A stretch of DNA of 9,924 bases, taken from an uncultured Oscillospiraceae bacterium (GTDB taxonomy: Bacteria > Bacillota_A > Clostridia > Oscillospirales > Oscillospiraceae). The notes beneath the pieces were generated by a model that was not told the origin of the DNA, searched no databases, and worked only from the letters and a program-made list of their open reading frames with translations. Made by a program: the position numbers and the translations under genes. The stretch lies in contig CALXDE010000178.1 of assembly GCA_944386965.1 (NCBI GenBank), positions 1-9,924 on the forward strand, given 5' to 3'. Shown piece after piece: positions 6,693-9,924 of this stretch; the stretch's first letter is position 1; each line of letters opens with the position of its first letter.

Positions 6693-6732
6693 AAAAAGCG
6701 CGGTCCCCGGCAGGCTGCCGGGAACGCCGCGC
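6693..6732 (-). terminator. Intrinsic terminator or attenuator between mraY and ftsW
   Basis: On the minus strand an outer 6-bp stem (6727-6732 with 6698-6703) and an inner 7-bp stem (6716-6722 with 6706-6712, three-base loop) form one GC-rich hairpin with a small asymmetric internal loop. It is followed directly by five T residues (A5 at 6693-6697 on the plus strand). This is a complete Rho-independent terminator layout. Only 18 bases separate the T-run from the ftsW ATG, so no promoter fits between them. ftsW must therefore depend on read-through or on regulated antitermination. Confidence 0.72.
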
Positions 6733-6785
6733 CGCCGGGGTCATGGCCGGACGGGATCGCGCTCCCGCCCCGCCGGCAATCCGCT

Positions 6786-7772
6786 CTATACGATGTACCG
6801 CCCCATGACGCCGAAATAGGCCAGGGCGCAGAAGACGGCGGACACCGCCGTAAACACCACCACAATCTTCACCTCGCTCCATCCGCACATCTCAAAGTGG
6901 TGGTGGATGGGAGCCATTTTGAAGATCCGCTTGCCGTGGGTCAGCTTGAAATAGGTCACCTGGATGATGTCGGAGAGCGTCTCCACAATGTAGACAATCC
7001 CCACCAGCACCAGCACCAGGGGCATGTCGAAGGCAAAGGCCAGCCCCGCCACCGCCCCTCCCAGGAAGAGGGAGCCGGTGTCGCCCATGAACACCTTGGC
7101 GGGATAGGCGTTGAAGATGAGGAACCCCAGCAGCCCACCCAGCATGGCCCCGGCGAAGACACCCAGCTGCGCATAGCCCCACCAGGTGGCCACAGACACG
7201 AAAAACAGCGCCACCGGCACCGTCACCCCGGTGGCCAGTCCGTCCAGTCCGTCGGTGATATTCACAGCGTTCACCGTTCCCACGATGACAAAGGCGGCAA
7301 ACACCAGGTATACCGGCCAGCTCAGATGGATATACAGCTGGAGAAAGGGGACATACACATCCGGCGTCAGCATCCCCTCCAGGCGCATGAGGGCCAGGAA
7401 GGCCACCGCCGCCGCCAGCTGCAGCACAAACTTCTGCAGCGCCGTCAGTCCCAGGTTCTGGTGTTTCTTCACTTTCTGATAGTCGTCAAAGAAGCCTATG
7501 GCGCCAAACACCAGGGCAAACAGGTAGACATACAGGTGGGTATAGATCCCCTGGCGCATCTGGGGCCAGCCGGCGGCGACCACCGCCGCGCCGATGCCCA
7601 GAATGAACATCAGCCCCCCCATGGTGGGGGTGCCGGACTTCCCGGCGTGCCACTTGGGGCCATCCTCCCGGATGCTCTGCCCCGCCTTCATGCGCCGCAG
7701 CGCCGGCAGGATCACCTTTCCTCCCACCAGCACCGTCACGGCAAAGCTCACCAAACAGGCAACGATCATCAT
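6786..7772 (-). CDS. mraY: Phospho-N-acetylmuramoyl-pentapeptide transferase MraY
   Basis: This integral membrane enzyme transfers phospho-MurNAc-pentapeptide from UDP to undecaprenyl phosphate, making lipid I. The 328-residue protein is of normal length with about ten hydrophobic segments. The Mg-binding aspartates of the polyprenyl-phosphate sugar transferase superfamily are seen in FFDDYQK (D96, D97). NAVNITDGLDG (168-178), MGDTGSLFLG (229-238) and the MraY-specific triple-histidine loop PIHHHFE (289-294) are all intact. Two ATG codons are adjacent at the start; the first has GGGAGA nine bases upstream. It is 129 bases downstream of murE, across GC-rich palindromic DNA with no T-run. No murF is found before it and no murD after it, although both commonly flank mraY in dcw clusters. 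Confidence 0.97.
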   Translation of the reverse strand: MMIVACLVSFAVTVLVGGKVILPALRRMKAGQSIREDGPKWHAGKSGTPTMGGLMFILGIGAAVVAAGWPQMRQGIYTHLYVYLFALVFGAIGFFDDYQKVKKHQNLGLTALQKFVLQLAAAVAFLALMRLEGMLTPDVYVPFLQLYIHLSWPVYLVFAAFVIVGTVNAVNITDGLDGLATGVTVPVALFFVSVATWWGYAQLGVFAGAMLGGLLGFLIFNAYPAKVFMGDTGSLFLGGAVAGLAFAFDMPLVLVLVGIVYIVETLSDIIQVTYFKLTHGKRIFKMAPIHHHFEMCGWSEVKIVVVFTAVSAVFCALAYFGVMGRYIV

Positions 7773-7901
7773 AATCTGCTTTCTCCCTCAAACCGGCCGC
7801 CGCCGGGTTCTTTTGTTTTCCGCCGGGCCGCGCGAGATTCCGCGGTCCTTCCACAGCCCGGGCGAAGCGCTTCCCGGAGGCGGGCCGCGGCCGCGCGTCC
7901 G

Positions 7902-9350
7902 CTACTGTTTCCGCTCCTTCAGATACGCCGCCACCACTTCCCGCTCATCCAGGTGGTGCTTGACGTGGTTGATCTCCTGGTAGTCCTCGTGGCCCTTGCC
8001 CGCCAGGACGATGACGTCCCCCTTCCGGGCGTGGTCAATGGCATAGTGGATGGCCTCCACCCGGTTTTCAATGGTCACATGGGGCGTCTTGGTCCCCGCC
8101 AGCCCCGGCAGGATGTCGGCGATGATGGCCCCCGGGTCCTCGGTCCGGGGATTGTCGGAGGTGACAATGACAAAATCGGCGTTGTCCGCGGCGATCTTCC
8201 CCATCTGGGGGCGCTTGGTTTTATCCCGGTCGCCGCCGCAGCCGAACAGCGCCACCACCCGTCCTCTGGCAAAGCCCCCCACGGCCTTCAGCACGTTTTC
8301 CAGGGCGTCCGGGGTGTGGGCATAGTCGATGAGGATGGTGTAGTCCCCGTCCGTGGGCACCGGCTCCACCCGGCCCTTCACATGGGCGGTGCGGCGGAGG
8401 ACCTTTGCGCTCTCCTCCATGGGGACGCCCAGGGCCCGGGCCGCCGCCAGGACACCAAGGGTATTATATACCATAAAACCGCCGGGGATTGCAACCTCAA
8501 TTTTTTGTGTCCGTCCGTTTTCCACCGCGTCAAATTCCACGCCCGTGTCGTGGAGGCGGATGTGCTCCGCCCGCATTTCCGCGCCCGCCTTCTCGCCGAA
8601 GGAGAAGGTTTTGCAGGCAGCGTGGGACATCAGGCGGTCCGCCCAGGGGTCGTCGGCATTGTAGACGCCTACATCACAGTTTTGAAACAGGATGGCCTTG
8701 GCATCGCAGTAGGCCTCCATTGTCTCATGGAAGTCCAGATGGTCCTGGGTCAGATTGGTGAACACCCCCACGGCGTAGCGGACGCCGTAGACCCGGTCCA
8801 GCGCCAGGGCATGGGAGGACACCTCCATCACCACATGGGTGCACCCCGCGTCCGCCATCTCCCGGAAGAGCTTTTGCACCTCAAAGGACTCCGGGGTGGT
8901 GCGCTCGGTGTGGAGGACCCGGTCGCCGATCATGTTCTGATTGGTACCGATGAGGCCCACCCTGGCTCCGGCGGCGTGCTCCAGGATATCCTTGAGCAGG
9001 TAGGTGGTGGTGGTCTTGCCGTTGGTGCCGGTGACACCCACCATGGTCATCTCCTCTGCCGGGTGGCCGAAGAAGTTGGCCCCCACCACCGCCAGGGCGC
9101 GGCGGCTGTCCGCCACCTGAATATAGGGGACGGCCCCCTCCGGCGGCGTCTGGCACAGGACGCACACCGCCCCCTTCTCCACGGCGGCGGAAATGTACTT
9201 GTGCCCGTCGGTGGCAAAACCGGTCATGGCCACAAACAGGTCCCCGGGCTGGGTATGCCGGGAGTCGTAGCTGACGCCGGCGATCTCCATTTCCAGGTCT
9301 GCCGCGGCGCATTGGATGGGAATATCCCGCAGTAAATCAGACAGTTTCAT
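7902..9350 (-). CDS. murE: UDP-MurNAc-L-Ala-D-Glu:meso-2,6-diaminopimelate ligase MurE
   Basis: This cytoplasmic ATP-dependent Mur ligase adds the third residue of the stem peptide. The 482-residue protein shows an N-terminal UDP-substrate domain (about 1-100), the P-loop GVTGTNGKTTT (105-115), K218 in YCDAKAILF (the position of the carbamylated lysine), DYAHTPD (342-348), and SDNPRTEDP with the DNPR motif at 399-402. DNPR marks enzymes that add meso-diaminopimelate rather than lysine, so the wall is predicted to be of the direct mDAP type. The ATG has AGAGGAG upstream with a spacer of about seven bases. The gene follows the PBP after an AT-rich gap of 127 bases that may hold its own promoter. 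All catalytic motifs look intact. Confidence 0.97.
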   Translation of the reverse strand: MKLSDLLRDIPIQCAAADLEMEIAGVSYDSRHTQPGDLFVAMTGFATDGHKYISAAVEKGAVCVLCQTPPEGAVPYIQVADSRRALAVVGANFFGHPAEEMTMVGVTGTNGKTTTTYLLKDILEHAAGARVGLIGTNQNMIGDRVLHTERTTPESFEVQKLFREMADAGCTHVVMEVSSHALALDRVYGVRYAVGVFTNLTQDHLDFHETMEAYCDAKAILFQNCDVGVYNADDPWADRLMSHAACKTFSFGEKAGAEMRAEHIRLHDTGVEFDAVENGRTQKIEVAIPGGFMVYNTLGVLAAARALGVPMEESAKVLRRTAHVKGRVEPVPTDGDYTILIDYAHTPDALENVLKAVGGFARGRVVALFGCGGDRDKTKRPQMGKIAADNADFVIVTSDNPRTEDPGAIIADILPGLAGTKTPHVTIENRVEAIHYAIDHARKGDVIVLAGKGHEDYQEINHVKHHLDEREVVAAYLKERKQ

Positions 9351-9400
9351 AGCAATACTCCTCTTTTGTTTGCCTCCGCCAGTGGGGCGGGCTTACCAAG

Positions 9401-9427
9401 AGTATATTACAGTTTTTTGCAAGTTAA
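9401..9427 (-). promoter_or_regulatory. Possible promoter of murE
   Basis: The 127-base gap between the PBP and murE is markedly more A/T-rich than its surroundings. On the minus strand it contains TATACT (9406-9401), one base from the -10 consensus, with TTAACT (9427-9422) 15 bases upstream. The spacing is short and the -35 is poor, so this is only a candidate. The resulting leader of about 44 bases would include a 5-bp hairpin near 9376-9390 and the strong murE ribosome binding site. Confidence 0.33.
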
Positions 9428-9477
9428 TCCGCTTATAGTGTCGAAAATATTGTAAATCTTGCGGACTTTTTCTCCCC

Positions 9478-9924
9478 TCAGTCCAGCACCGAGGTGTCGC
9501 CGAAGCGGACCTCCACCACGCTGCCGGCCTCCAGCTGGGCGCCCTCGGCGTAGTTCTGGCTGATGGCGATGACGGCACTGCTGCTCTGGTCCGTAGCGCC
9601 GGTGACCTTCATAATGAGGCCGGCGTTGGTGATGGCCTCATTGGCCTTGGAGGCGGTCATGCCCACCACATAGGGCACGGCGCACAGGTCATCAGGCTTC
9701 TCCTCTCCCATATAGAGGATGATCTCCGCGCTGCCCGGCACGATGGCGCCCCCCAGGGGCGTCTGGTCGGTGACCGTATCCCCCTCGCCCACGGTGCGGT
9801 AGGCGTCAAAGCCGTACTCCTTCAGCCGCGCGGCGGCGGCCTCCTCGGTCATGCCCACCACGCTGGGCACCGTGGCGTCGGCGCCCACCAGCTCCTCAGC
9901 GGTGTACTGGGGCTCGATGCCGAG
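9478..9924 (-). CDS. PASTA-domain penicillin-binding protein (SpoVD/PBP2x type), C-terminal part, 5' end outside window
   Basis: The frame is open from the right edge of the window to a TGA at 9478-9480, giving the last 148 residues. After a short linker containing LGIEPQY come two PASTA repeats, at about residues 18-75 and 82-144, each starting VPxVVGM. PASTA domains sit at the extracellular C-terminus of class B PBPs of Gram-positive bacteria and of Ser/Thr kinases. Position directly before murE strongly favours the septal or sporulation transpeptidase PBP2x/SpoVD, which crosslinks the glycan made by FtsW. The transpeptidase domain with its SxxK, SxN and KTG motifs would lie outside the window. 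Whether the protein acts in vegetative division or in cortex synthesis cannot be decided from this part. Confidence 0.88.
   Translation of the reverse strand, partial: LGIEPQYTAEELVGADATVPSVVGMTEEAAAARLKEYGFDAYRTVGEGDTVTDQTPLGGAIVPGSAEIILYMGEEKPDDLCAVPYVVGMTASKANEAITNAGLIMKVTGATDQSSSAVIAISQNYAEGAQLEAGSVVEVRFGDTSVLD

Noticed and set aside
7773..7901. GC-rich palindromes between murE and mraY as a terminator
   Set aside because: Several short overlapping palindromes (CGCGGCCGCG, AAGCGCTT, CCGCG/CGCGG) are present, but no long stem and no T-run follow in the direction of transcription.
6096..9335. Plus-strand open frame of 1079 codons opposite ftsW, mraY and murE
   Set aside because: It lies exactly antisense to three well-supported genes. 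The translation is dominated by His, Gly, Gln and Arg with no domain pattern, as expected for the complement of high-GC coding DNA.

Overview
The window carries most of a division and cell wall (dcw) cluster on the minus strand of a high-GC bacterium (roughly 60-65% GC by eye). The best guess is a Clostridia gut lineage near Oscillospiraceae (Flavonifractor/Pseudoflavonifractor-like). The reasons are a PASTA-tailed division/sporulation-type PBP, a meso-DAP-type MurE, murA in the slot where Bacillus has murB, AGGAGG-type ribosome binding sites, and a neighbouring COG2509-type FAD oxidoreductase. The taxonomic call is an inference; no rRNA or species marker is present.

Layout, read in the direction of transcription from the right end leftwards: the 3' end of a PASTA-domain penicillin-binding protein (9924-9478), murE (9350-7902), mraY (7772-6786), ftsW/spoVE (6674-5457), murG (5186-4065), murA (3983-2733), ftsQ/divIB (2694-1903), a strong intrinsic terminator, then ftsZ (1704-550) behind its own sigma-A promoter. 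At the left edge, the 3' end of an unrelated FAD-dependent oxidoreductase runs on the plus strand and converges on ftsZ across a shared hairpin region.

The genes work together. MurA starts UDP-MurNAc synthesis. MurE adds meso-DAP to the stem peptide. MraY and MurG build lipid I and lipid II. FtsW and the PASTA PBP polymerise and crosslink the septal glycan. DivIB/FtsQ stabilises the septal complex, and FtsZ provides the cytoplasmic ring. murD, murF and ftsA are not in the places where many dcw clusters keep them, and no murB or murC is seen.

The intergenic regions are the least ordinary part. A complete terminator sits immediately ahead of the ftsW ribosome binding site. A 200-base mosaic of foldback repeats separates ftsW from murG. 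The ftsZ promoter/leader contains two palindromes built from the same half-site. No mobile element, CRISPR array, tRNA or rRNA was seen, and no clearly novel defence or metabolic system is present.
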